64,000 nt of DNA, taken from Rubellimicrobium mesophilum DSM 19309 (GTDB lineage Bacteria; Pseudomonadota; Alphaproteobacteria; Rhodobacterales; Rhodobacteraceae). Positions 36,393 through 45,638 of this stretch are shown piece after piece. The stretch spans positions 1-64,000 of the forward strand of contig NZ_KK088615.1 in NCBI RefSeq assembly GCF_000600335.2. Reading direction: 5' to 3'. A program made the position numbers and the translations under genes. Position 1 is the stretch's first letter. The number at the start of each line of letters is the position of its first letter. The notes below the pieces were generated by a model. It was given only the letters and a program-made list of their open reading frames with translations, was not told where the DNA came from and ran no database searches.

Positions 36393-37495
36393 GACACGAG
36401 CCCCCGCTCCTGGAGCTGGCGCTGCATCTCGGCGCCGCGGTCCACCACGGCCTCGCCCCGGACCCATTCGACGAACTCGTCCAGGGAGTCCTCGAGGCGA
36501 TGCTTCGGCTCGAAGCCCAGCAGGTCGCGCGCCTTGGCGATGTCCGAGAAGCAGTTGCGGATGTCGCCCGAGCGGGACTTGCCCAGGATCTCGGGCTGGA
36601 GATGGGGCAGGTTCATGGCGCCGGCCAGGAGGCGTGCGACGCCGGAGATGGTGTAGGCCTGACCGGACCCGACGTTGAACAGCTCGCCCTTGGCCTCGGG
36701 CCTCTCGTAGGCGAGGCGGAAGGCGTGGGCCACGTCGCGGACGTGGACGAAGTCGCGCCGCTGCTCGCCGTCCTCGAAGATCGTCGGCCGCTCGCCCGAG
36801 GCGAGGCGCGAGGCGAAGTTGGCCAGGACCCCGGTGTAGGGATTGGAGAGCGCCTGCCCGGCCCCGAAGACGTTGAAGAGCCGCAGCGCCACGGCCTCCA
36901 CGTCGTAGGCCTCGCCGAAGATCAGGACCTCGCGTTCCTGCGCGTATTTAGTCAGCGCGTAGATCGAGGCGAGGTCCACGCGCTTGTTCTCGTCGGTCGG
37001 CCGGGGCGTCAGGGGCTCGCCGTCCGGGCCGGTGGGGTTCCAGCGCCCGGCGCGGACGTCCTCGGGGCGGCGGCGGATCGTCTCCAGCAGGCGGCCGTCG
37101 GGGGTGGCGTAATAGCCCTCGCCATAGACGCTCATGGAGGAGGCGACGACGATGCGCTGCACGGGGTGGTCGAGCATCGCCTCGAGCAGCACCGCCGTGC
37201 CGAGGTCGTTGGCGCCCACGTAGCGGGCGATCTCGTACATCGACTGCCCGACGCCCACCTCGGCGGCGAGGTGGATCACGCCGTCGCAGCCCTGGATCGC
37301 CTGCCGCATCCGGTCGGCGTCGCGGACGTCGCCGCGCACGACCTCGGCGCCCTCGGGGAGGTGAACTTGGGAGACGCCGTGCACCTGGTCGATCATGGCA
37401 TCGTAGAGACGGACCTCGTGGCCGTGCGCCAGCATCTCCTCGGCGACGTGCCGCCCGATGAAGCCGCAGCCGCCGGTAATGAGTACTTTCGTCAT
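36389..37495 (-). CDS. NAD-dependent nucleotide-sugar epimerase
   Basis: A 368-residue extended SDR, first gene of the glycan operon. The NAD motif is ITGGCGFIGRHVAEE, the catalytic Ser is in ASSMSVYGEG, and the Tyr-x-x-x-Lys is in YALTKYAQE. FRDF-type substrate loops include RRDFVHVRDVAHA and FNVGSGQAY. A long insertion (about 140-170: RRPEDVRAGRWNPTGPDG) distinguishes it from plain GalE and is known in some UDP-glucuronate or dTDP-sugar epimerases; the substrate is unassigned. Upstream lie about 290 bases shared with the divergent MDR dehydrogenase gene and presumably the operon promoter. Confidence 0.85.
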   Translation of the reverse strand: MTKVLITGGCGFIGRHVAEEMLAHGHEVRLYDAMIDQVHGVSQVHLPEGAEVVRGDVRDADRMRQAIQGCDGVIHLAAEVGVGQSMYEIARYVGANDLGTAVLLEAMLDHPVQRIVVASSMSVYGEGYYATPDGRLLETIRRRPEDVRAGRWNPTGPDGEPLTPRPTDENKRVDLASIYALTKYAQEREVLIFGEAYDVEAVALRLFNVFGAGQALSNPYTGVLANFASRLASGERPTIFEDGEQRRDFVHVRDVAHAFRLAYERPEAKGELFNVGSGQAYTISGVARLLAGAMNLPHLQPEILGKSRSGDIRNCFSDIAKARDLLGFEPKHRLEDSLDEFVEWVRGEAVVDRGAEMQRQLQERGLVS

Positions 37496-37787
37496 GGGGA
37501 CCCCTGCCGTGACGCCCGTTCGCGCCCGTGGTGCCCAAACTCCGGTGAGCTACTAAGGTTCCCGAAGACGTGACGCAGCGCGCCGGACGGGACCCGGGCG
37601 CATTCCGCCCTATCACTCATGGGAGAGCCGGCGCCGACCAGCTCGCTCAGGACGAAGCGGGGCCGTGCGGCCCCGGAACGCAATCCCTGCCCGGCGGTTT
37701 CCCTTGCTCGAGCCGCGCGGGCCGCCGAAAGGAAGTCGCCATGCGCCGATGCCTGCCCTCCTTCCCCAGCGTCCCGGAGGCGTCCCG

Positions 37788-38757
37788 ATGAGCGCCGGGA
37801 TGCGCGCGGCGCGCATCGTCGGGCCGGGGCAGGTCGAGGTGGTGGACCTTGCGTTGCCCGAGCCCGGGCCCGGCGAGCTCCGTGTCCGGCTGGAGGGCTG
37901 CGGCGTCTGTGCCTCGAACCTCGAGCCCTGGGCGGGACCCGACTGGATGCAGTTCCCGACCGAGCCAGGGGGCCTCGGACACGAGGGCTGGGGCGTGGTG
38001 GACGCGGTGGGGGATGGCGTGCAGGGGTTGGCGCCCGGGGACCGGGTCGCGGTCCTGAACCAGCACGGCTACGCCACCCACGACGTCGTCCGGGCCGAGC
38101 AGGCCGTGCGGCTCCCTCCCGGGCTCGCCGGTGTTCCCTTTCCCGGCGAGGCGTTCGGCTGCGCGGTGAACATCGCCCGCCGGAGCCGGATCGAGCCCGG
38201 GCAGACGGTGGCGGTGATCGGCATCGGCTTCATCGGGGCCGCCGTCACCCGGCTTGCCGCGCAGGCCGGGGCCACCGTCATCGCCATCTCGCGGCGGGAC
38301 AGCTCGCTCGCGCTGGCGCGCGAGATGGGGGCGGCGCACACGATCCCGATGCAGGACCACTGGGGCATCATCGAGGAGGTCCGGCGCGTGACCGACGGGC
38401 GGATGTGCGACGTGGTGGTCGAGGCAGTGGGCAAGGAGTGGCCGCTCAACCTCGCCGGCGACATCGTCGCCGAGGGCGGGCGGCTGGTGATCGCGGGCTA
38501 CCACCAGGACGGGTCCCGGACGCTCAACATCGGCGGCTGGAACTGGCGCGGTCTCGACATCGTCAACGCGCACGAGCGCGACCCGCAGGTCAACCTGCGC
38601 GGCCTGCGCGAGGCCGTCGAGGCCGCCGCGAGCGGACGGATCGCACCCCCGGCCGCTGGTCACCCACCGCTTTCCCCTGGAGCGGCTCGACGAGGCGCTG
38701 AACGCCACGCGGGACAAGCTGGACGGCTTCGTGAAGGCCTGGATCGCCTTCGATTGA
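37788..38757 (+). CDS. Zinc-type MDR dehydrogenase (frameshifted in this sequence)
   Basis: About 322 residues after deleting one C from the run at 38646-38650. The frame to about 38645 encodes the catalytic part, with ELRVRLEGCGVCASNLEPW and the zinc His/Glu in GLGHEGWGVV, and the Rossmann motif VIGIGFIGAAV. The neighbouring frame supplies the expected end RPLVTHRFPLERLDEALNAT and VKAWIAFD. The four-Cys structural zinc loop is missing, as in the smaller MDR branches. GGAG lies 8 bases before the ATG. It is transcribed divergently from the glycan operon and toward the UDP-xylose-synthase gene, so a role in glycan precursor metabolism is inferred only from position. Confidence 0.72.
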
Positions 38758-38863
38758 GGGCCGAGAGCCCGAGGGCGGAACGGCTCGGTCAAGGGAGGAT
38801 CGTCGCGCGGGCCGCGTCGGCCAAGCTCCGCCCGTCCGGCCCGCCGCCGTTTCCCCTCGCTCC

Positions 38864-38877
38864 ATCAACGGGTTGAT
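38864..38877. promoter_or_regulatory. Perfect palindrome upstream of the UDP-xylose-synthase-like gene
   Basis: ATCAAC, two bases, GTTGAT. It is the first of two tandem palindromes (see 38883) in the 247-base gap before the gene at 39005, and a plausible operator. Confidence 0.4.
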
Positions 38878-38882
38878 TCAGG

Positions 38883-38900
38883 GAACTTAGATCTAGGTTC
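38883..38900. promoter_or_regulatory. Near-perfect 18-base palindrome upstream of the UDP-xylose-synthase-like gene
   Basis: GAACTTAGATCTAGGTTC, with one mismatched pair (T/G) around a perfect TAGATCTA core. It begins 6 bases after the first palindrome and ends 104 bases before the start codon at 39005. It is low in GC for this genome, which fits a regulated promoter region. Confidence 0.45.
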
Positions 38901-39004
38901 TTCGTTCAAGCTTCCGTGCGCGGCCCGGGAGGCCCGTGGCGGAGGACCGCCGCGAGCGGCGGGCCGCATGACGGCGCGATCCGCGCCCCCCAATCGAGGT
39001 GCTC

Positions 39005-40012
<1,008 letters not shown>

Positions 40013-40030
40013 GCCGCGGGGGGCCCGCGA

Positions 40031-40056
40031 TCCGCAGGGCGGGCTTCGGCTCGCCA
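40031..40056. repeat. REP-like element, copy 1
   Basis: TCCGCAGGGCGGGCTTCGGC followed by TCGCCA. It recurs at 55387-55412 with three base changes in 26, in both cases a few dozen bases after a gene end. Its GGC-rich, TTC-centred palindromic layout resembles the scattered intergenic REP-type repeats of Rhodobacteraceae. Confidence 0.5.
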
Positions 40057-40097
40057 TGCTCCACCGGTCCCGAGCGCGGGGCAGGCCGAGGCCCGTC

Positions 40098-40643
40098 CTA
40101 GGACCCTTCGAGCTGATACCGAGCCAGCTCGTCGTGGATCGCGCCCTTGGGCCGCAGCGTCGAGCGCCAGAGGCCGAAGTCCGTGACCATGAAGGGCGGG
40201 GAGGGAAACCCCTCCCAGCGCGACAGGAAGCGCGCCAGCCGTTCGTGCTCCGGAGGGCCGGAGCGGTCGAAGCGGGCCAGCGTGACGTGGGGGCGGAAGC
40301 GACGACGCTCCAGCGGCAGCCCGGCGCCATGGAGCGCGGGCAGGATGCGGTCGTGCAGGGCCTTCACCTGGGTCGCGTCCCTGATGCCCGCCCAGAGGAC
40401 GGTCGGCTCGCGGTTGCCGAAGGTGCCGAGACCCGAGAGCCGCAGCTCGAAGGCCGGGAAGCGGATGCCCCCAAGCGCGTGATGCGCCGCCTCGATGAGA
40501 TCGTCCGGCTGCTCGCCCAGGAAGGCGAGGGTCAGGTGCATCTGGTCGGGATCCACCGGCTTGCCCAGCGGCATGGCCTCCTGCAGCGCCTCCAGGGCGG
40601 AGATCACCGGGTCCGGCAGGTCGATGGCGACGAAGGCGCGCAT
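40098..40643 (-). CDS. thpR: RNA 2',3'-cyclic phosphodiesterase (LigT/ThpR)
   Basis: A 181-residue 2H phosphoesterase. Both His-x-Thr/Ser-hydrophobic motifs are present: HLTLAFLG (His36) and HVTLARF (His119), about 80 residues apart as usual, with the opening RAFVAIDLP typical of the family. ThpR opens 2',3'-cyclic phosphates on RNA ends and ligates tRNA halves in vitro in E. coli. It is a cytosolic single-domain protein of normal length. It stands between the UXS-like gene (convergent) and the esterase-family gene (same strand, 36 bases upstream of its start). It is unrelated to the glycan genes. Confidence 0.92.
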   Translation of the reverse strand: MRAFVAIDLPDPVISALEALQEAMPLGKPVDPDQMHLTLAFLGEQPDDLIEAAHHALGGIRFPAFELRLSGLGTFGNREPTVLWAGIRDATQVKALHDRILPALHGAGLPLERRRFRPHVTLARFDRSGPPEHERLARFLSRWEGFPSPPFMVTDFGLWRSTLRPKGAIHDELARYQLEGS

Positions 40644-40679
40644 GGGCTTGGTGTGGCAGGCCTGCGTGGCACGAACAAG

Positions 40680-42005
40680 TCAGAGGCCGAAAGGCCAGGT
40701 CTCGGGCGTGCGGCCGGTGTGGTGCTCGGGCTCCAGCGGCGTCACGGCGGTGGTCTCGTCGAACCAGACCCAGCCGTCGAACTGCCGGGGCAGGACCGCC
40801 TTGGCGTAGTGGCTCGCGAGCTCCGTCTCGGGCCGGTAGATCACGCCGATGAACCTCTCCAGGCGGGGCTCCTCCAGTCGCCGCCGCAGGTCCTCGTCGC
40901 GCTTGAGGTCGAGGAGGAAGCGCGGGATCCCGGCATCGTGCGAGACCCGCTCGTAGCTCCCCTCGCGCGAGGGGCGGACCTGCTTCACCTCCATGTCGCC
41001 GTCCCAATGGGTGGCGGCGGCGACGATCCCGGCGTGGGTGCCGAAGCCGATCAGCGCGGCCTCGTCCTCCCACCATTGTCGGCAGAGCTGGCCGATGTTC
41101 AGCTCGCCCCGCCGCATCCCCATGTCGGTCGCCCGCGCGTCGCCGATGTGGGAGTTGTGCGCCCAGACCACCGCGCGCGACTGCGGCCCCCGGGACTCGA
41201 GGATGCTCTGGAGCGTCTCGAACATATGCGAGTCGCGCAGGTTCCAGCTCTCCGCGTCGCCGTGGTACATGATCCGGTAGTAGCGCTCGGCCGCCGCCAC
41301 GAGGCGGGCGTTCCTCTCCGCGTCGAGGAAGCCCTCGCCGTCCTCCGCCGCGTAGGCGAGGCGCTTCTCCAGCAGGTCGCGCCACTGCTGCACGACGGGC
41401 TTCTCGCAGCGGCGGTAGCCCTCGGTCAGCACGGCCCGGCCATATTCGGCGGGCTCGCCGTGCCAGGGCATGAGGCAGCCATAGCGCTCGCGCGCCACGG
41501 AGGCCGCCTCGGGGTCGATCTCGTCGAGGTAGCTCAGCACGGAGCGGATCGAGGCGCTCATGTTGTAGATATCGAGGCCGTAGAACCCCGCCTGCCGCTC
41601 GCGCGGGCGGTTCGCGTTGAACCCTCGAAGCCAGTCGAGGAAGGCCGCGACCTCGGTGTTGCGCCACATCCAGGTCGGGAAGCGCTGGAAGGGCGGCTCC
41701 TCTCCGTCCCGGCGCGGACGATGACGGACATGGGCGTCGAGGACCGCCGCATCGGGCCAATCGGCCTCGACCGCCACCACGTCGAATCCATGATGCTCGA
41801 TCAGGTGCCGGCTGATCGCCGCACGGGCGCGGTAGAACTCGGCCGTGCCGTGGCTCGCCTCGCCCAGGAGCACGACGCGCCGGTCGCCCCAACGATCGAA
41901 CAGACGGCCGAAGGCGGGGTCGTCCAACGCGGGCAGGGGCTCGGCGGCCTCCGCGATCATCTCGGGGAGGGTGCGGGTGCGGACGGGATCGGCGGCGTGG
42001 CTCAT
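40680..42005 (-). CDS. Erythromycin esterase family protein
   Basis: A 441-residue protein of the erythromycin esterase / EreA-like superfamily. The catalytic motif LLGEASHGTAEFY (Glu49, His52) and the second His region WAHNSHIGDARATDMG are intact. The family hydrolyses macrolide lactone rings in resistance enzymes, but most environmental members have other, unknown esterase or succinoglycan-linked roles, and nothing here indicates macrolide resistance. The start at 42005 (MSHAADPVRT) is the first plausible one; the long open frame upstream to 43832 is antisense to mfd and spurious. It is a monocistronic-looking gene downstream of the Mfd-like gene. Confidence 0.88.
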   Translation of the reverse strand: MSHAADPVRTRTLPEMIAEAAEPLPALDDPAFGRLFDRWGDRRVVLLGEASHGTAEFYRARAAISRHLIEHHGFDVVAVEADWPDAAVLDAHVRHRPRRDGEEPPFQRFPTWMWRNTEVAAFLDWLRGFNANRPRERQAGFYGLDIYNMSASIRSVLSYLDEIDPEAASVARERYGCLMPWHGEPAEYGRAVLTEGYRRCEKPVVQQWRDLLEKRLAYAAEDGEGFLDAERNARLVAAAERYYRIMYHGDAESWNLRDSHMFETLQSILESRGPQSRAVVWAHNSHIGDARATDMGMRRGELNIGQLCRQWWEDEAALIGFGTHAGIVAAATHWDGDMEVKQVRPSREGSYERVSHDAGIPRFLLDLKRDEDLRRRLEEPRLERFIGVIYRPETELASHYAKAVLPRQFDGWVWFDETTAVTPLEPEHHTGRTPETWPFGL

Positions 42006-42042
42006 GGCGGCGTCTCCTTCGGGCGCCGACTCAACCCGGCGG

Positions 42043-42061
42043 GTCCGGGCTTGTTCCGGAC
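42043..42061 (-). terminator. Small hairpin after the Mfd-like gene
   Basis: Perfect 6-bp arms GTCCGG/CCGGAC with a seven-base loop, 10 bases after the Mfd-like gene stop in the minus direction. No T-run, so at best a weak terminator. Confidence 0.35.
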
Positions 42062-42070
42062 GCCTCCGGG

Positions 42071-45000
42071 TCAGGCGATCTCCTCCAGCAGGTCCAGCAC
42101 CAGCGCCATCCGCGCATCCGCGTCCGCGCTGGCCTGCCGCAGCACCAGCCGCCCCTTGAGCCATTGCAGTCGCCCTCCCGAGGCCTCGACCGTCTCGGCA
42201 TGATGCTCCTCCGCCCCGCTCCCCGGCTCGAAGTCGAGCGCCACGGCCTCGGGCCCGGCCGAGATGCGGGTCACGCCCAGGGCCCGCGCCAGCGCCCGGA
42301 TGCGCGCCGCGCGCAGGAGGGCCACGACCTCCGGGGGAGGGGGCCCGAAGCGGTCGGCGACCTCCTCCTCCATCCGCTCCACGTCGGAGGCCGCCAGCGT
42401 CCGCGCGAGGCGATGGTAGAGGTTGACCCGCACCTCGGGCTCCGGGATGTAGTCCGGCGGCAGGGTGCCCATCGCCTCCGCCCGGAACTCCACCTCGCGC
42501 CGGATCGCGGGCTCGCCCCGCGCCGCGCGGATCGCGTCGGCCAGCAGCTCCTGGTAGAGCGCGAGGCCGATCAGCCGGACGTGCCCCGTCTGCCTTTCCC
42601 CGAAGAGCTCGCCCCCGCCCCGCAGGTCGAGGTCCTGCGCGCTGATCGCCATGCCCGCCCCCAGCCGGTCGAGCGCCTGGAGCGTCCCGAGGCGCTTGAC
42701 CGTCGCGGGGGACAGCTCCTGCCCCTCCTCGGTCATCAGGAGGCAGTAGGCCTGCGCGCCGCCACGCCCGACGCGGCCCCTCAACTGATGGAGCTGCGCG
42801 AGCCCGAACAGGTCCGGCCGCAGCACGACCATGGTGTTCGCGCGCGGCACGTCGAGCCCGGATTCGATGATCGAGGTGGCGAGCAGCACGTCCCCCTCGC
42901 CCTCGGCGAAGGCGACCATGACCTCGTCGATCTCCTTCGCCGGGAGCTGCCCATGCGCGACCCTCAGGTCGAACCGGGGCAGGAGCCGCTGCAGTTCCTC
43001 GGCCATCGGCCCGACGTCCTCGACGCGCGGGACGACGACGAAGCTCTGCCCGCCGCGCCGCTTCTCGCGGAGAAGGGCCTGCCGCAGCGTGGCGGCGTCG
43101 CGGTTCGACATGGTGGTGCGGATCGGCCGCCGTCGCGCGGGGGGCGTGGCGATCACCGACAGGTCCTGCAGACCCACCAGCGCCGATTGCAGCGTGCGCG
43201 GGATCGGCGTCGCGGTCATGGTCAGGAGGTGCCCGTCGCCCGCCAGCGCGCGGACCCTGTTCTTGTGCTCCAGCCCCAGCCGCTGCTCCTCGTCGATGAT
43301 GGCGAGGCCGAGGTCGGCGAACTCCACCGTGTCGCTCAGCAGGGCTTGGGTCCCCACGACGATGCGGACGCCGCCGTCGCGCAGGCCCGCCTTGACGCGC
43401 TTGGCCTGCGACGCGCCGACCAGCCGGGACAGGTGGGCGACCTCGACGCCCGACCCCTCGAAGCGGCGCTGGAGGTTGCGGTGGTGCTGCCGTGCGAGCA
43501 CCGTGGTCGGCGCCAAGAGCATGACCTGCCGCCCCGCGAAGGCGCAGGCCGCCGCCGCGCGGATCGCCACCTCGGTCTTGCCGAAGCCCACGTCGCCGAT
43601 CACCAGCCGGTCCATGGGCGTGCCCGAGGCCATGTCCGCGAGGGCGTCGCGGATCGCCCGGGCCTGGTCCGGCGTCTCCTCGTAGGGAAAGCGCGCGGCC
43701 ACCGCCTCGTAGGGCGCGGGCTCGGGGACGAGCTTCGGCGCCGTCCGTGCCTGCCTCTCCCCGGCGGCGCGGATCAGCCCCCGCGCGGTCTCCGCGAGTC
43801 CCCTCATCACCTTGGCGCGGCGGCGGTCCCATCCCGCCGTGTTCAGCCTGTCGAGCGCGACCTCGCCCTCGTCCGAGCCGTAGCGCCAGACCCGCCCCGC
43901 CTCCGAGGACGGCACGAGCAGCCGTTGCCCCTCGGCATAGCCGAGCGCGATGGCCTCGCCGTCGAGCCCTTCCACCTCCACGGACTCGAGCCCGTCGAGC
44001 TTCGCCACCCCGTGCTCAAGATGGACGACGAGGTCGCCTTCGTGCAGCTCCGTCGCCACGACGGCCCAGGCGGTGGCCGAGCCCTCGGCGCGGGCCACGC
44101 CGGCACGGCTCCCGAGCACCTCGCGGGGGGAAATCACGGCCAGCCTCCGGGCCTCGTCCACGAAGCCCCGGTCGAGCCCCGCCGCCAGCGCCACGACCCT
44201 CCCCGGCTCGGCCGCCAGCACGGCGTCCCAGTCCGGCACGGTCGCCGGGCTCTCGCCGGTCGCCTCGCGCAGGCGCCGCGCGAGCCTTGCCTTGTCCCGC
44301 CCGGCATGGCCCATCAGGACGATCCGCCGGCCCGCCTCGCCCTGCGCGCGCAGGAATCCGGCGAGGGCCCCGCGCGGCCGGTTGGCCTCGGCGAAGGCGG
44401 GCACCGATCCCGCCCCCGCCGCGTCCATCTCGACGGTCCCCCGCTCGGATGCGAAACGGTCCCAGTCCTCGGCGGACAGATAGAGCCTCTCGGGCCCGGG
44501 GACGCGGCCCGAGGGGCCGTCGTGGCGCCGCCGCTCGGCGAAGGCCTCCGCGATCACGGCAAGCGCTCCGTCGCGCGCCCGCGCCGCGCCGGGGCCAAGC
44601 GTGAGCCGCGCCCCGGGCAGGTGGTCGAAGAAGGGAACGAGCGTCGGATAGGCGTCGAGGAGGCGCCGGTCGATGCCGCGCTCCTCCTCGTCCTCGGCAC
44701 GCCCCGGAACCTCCGAGGCCGCGTCGATCACCAGCCTGTCGATGTCCTCGACGGAGCGCTGGGTCGCGGGGTCGTAACGGCGGATCGCCGTCACCGTGTC
44801 GCCGACCTCGATCCGGTAGGGCCAGCCCTCGTCGGGATCGAAGAGGTCCACGACCTCGCCCCTGATCGCCACCTCGCCCGGCTCGTCCACCCGCTCGTCG
44901 AGGCGATAGCCCGCGCCCGCGCAGAACGCGCGCAGGGCCTCCGGATCCAGCGGCTCGCCCACCTGCGCCGTGAACTGTCGCTCCGCGCCCACAGGGGGCA

Positions 45001-45310
45001 CGCGGCGGAGGAGGGCGGCGGGCGTGGCGACGACGATCCCCGGCGCGGCGCCGGGGTCGGCGAGCTGCCGCAGCACCGCCATGCGCCGCCCCATGGCCTG
45101 CGGCGAGGGCGCCGCCCAGTCGTAGGGCAGCACGTCCCAGGGCGGGAAGGCCACGGCGCGTGTCTCCGGCGCGACCTCGCGCAGCAGCCGGGCGATGTCC
45201 TCCGCCCGCGTCTCGCCGGCCGTCGCATGGAGAATGGGCGTCCTGCCCCCGTCTCGCCAGAGCGCAAGGAGCCGCGTGGCCTCGAGCCCCAGGGGTATTC
45301 CGTTGATCAT
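42071..45310 (-). CDS. mfd: Mfd-type transcription-repair coupling factor, possibly a paralogue
   Basis: A 1079-residue DNA translocase. In order: UvrB-homology N-terminal module (PPWDVLPYDWAAPSPQAMGRR), RNA-polymerase-interaction CarD-like domain (DLVVHLEHGVAKLDGL and RYGSDEGEVALDRL), RecG-like motor with Walker A VIGDVGFGKTEVA and IIDEEQRLGLEH, translocation motif TMTATPIPRTL, and the C-terminal TRCF domain (YIPEPEVRVNLYHRLAR). It displaces stalled RNA polymerase and recruits UvrA. The RNAP-interaction sequence is more diverged than in canonical Mfd (DHGIGRYLGL form), and the protein is somewhat short, so it may be the second Mfd-like copy known in some alphaproteobacteria. The start is ATG at 45310; upstream residues to 45379 are poor. 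Confidence 0.85.
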   Translation of the reverse strand: MINGIPLGLEATRLLALWRDGGRTPILHATAGETRAEDIARLLREVAPETRAVAFPPWDVLPYDWAAPSPQAMGRRMAVLRQLADPGAAPGIVVATPAALLRRVPPVGAERQFTAQVGEPLDPEALRAFCAGAGYRLDERVDEPGEVAIRGEVVDLFDPDEGWPYRIEVGDTVTAIRRYDPATQRSVEDIDRLVIDAASEVPGRAEDEEERGIDRRLLDAYPTLVPFFDHLPGARLTLGPGAARARDGALAVIAEAFAERRRHDGPSGRVPGPERLYLSAEDWDRFASERGTVEMDAAGAGSVPAFAEANRPRGALAGFLRAQGEAGRRIVLMGHAGRDKARLARRLREATGESPATVPDWDAVLAAEPGRVVALAAGLDRGFVDEARRLAVISPREVLGSRAGVARAEGSATAWAVVATELHEGDLVVHLEHGVAKLDGLESVEVEGLDGEAIALGYAEGQRLLVPSSEAGRVWRYGSDEGEVALDRLNTAGWDRRRAKVMRGLAETARGLIRAAGERQARTAPKLVPEPAPYEAVAARFPYEETPDQARAIRDALADMASGTPMDRLVIGDVGFGKTEVAIRAAAACAFAGRQVMLLAPTTVLARQHHRNLQRRFEGSGVEVAHLSRLVGASQAKRVKAGLRDGGVRIVVGTQALLSDTVEFADLGLAIIDEEQRLGLEHKNRVRALAGDGHLLTMTATPIPRTLQSALVGLQDLSVIATPPARRRPIRTTMSNRDAATLRQALLREKRRGGQSFVVVPRVEDVGPMAEELQRLLPRFDLRVAHGQLPAKEIDEVMVAFAEGEGDVLLATSIIESGLDVPRANTMVVLRPDLFGLAQLHQLRGRVGRGGAQAYCLLMTEEGQELSPATVKRLGTLQALDRLGAGMAISAQDLDLRGGGELFGERQTGHVRLIGLALYQELLADAIRAARGEPAIRREVEFRAEAMGTLPPDYIPEPEVRVNLYHRLARTLAASDVERMEEEVADRFGPPPPEVVALLRAARIRALARALGVTRISAGPEAVALDFEPGSGAEEHHAETVEASGGRLQWLKGRLVLRQASADADARMALVLDLLEEIA

Positions 45311-45638
45311 GTCGTGTTCCCGCCTCGGGCGCCGGCCCGACCTCGAAGCTGCAGGCGCCACCGTTCCAGCAGCAAACACGCGGGACGGGAGGTCTGTTCC
45401 AGGGCGCGGGATCCCGCCCGTACTCGCGTCAAGCGCGATCCCGGTTCCGCCGGATTCGCGTGTCGGGCGAGTCCGATCGGCGGTCTTCCGCCACCTCCCG
45501 GAACCTTGGTGGGGTGACGACGTTTAGGGACCGCGCTGATTTGCAAGGCGCATCGGACCAGGCCCCACAGATTTCGCCGCTTTGGCCAGCCCTTCCGGGT
45601 CGGGTCCCAACCGTGGACAGTTTGGATCAGGAGACACG
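45311..45638. other. Divergent intergenic region, no feature recognised
   Basis: 328 bases between the Mfd-like gene and the Glf fusion gene. It must hold both promoters, but I find no clear hexamers, palindromes or small gene in it. A ribosome site CAGGAGACACG ends at the Glf start. Confidence 0.4.

Noticed and set aside
40680-42005. Macrolide resistance gene
   Set aside because: The esterase superfamily is broad; chromosomal context with no mobile element or other resistance gene gives no support for a resistance role.
42006-43832. Long upstream extension of the erythromycin-esterase frame
   Set aside because: It overlaps the Mfd-like gene on the same strand in a different frame and carries no motif; the esterase starts at 42005.
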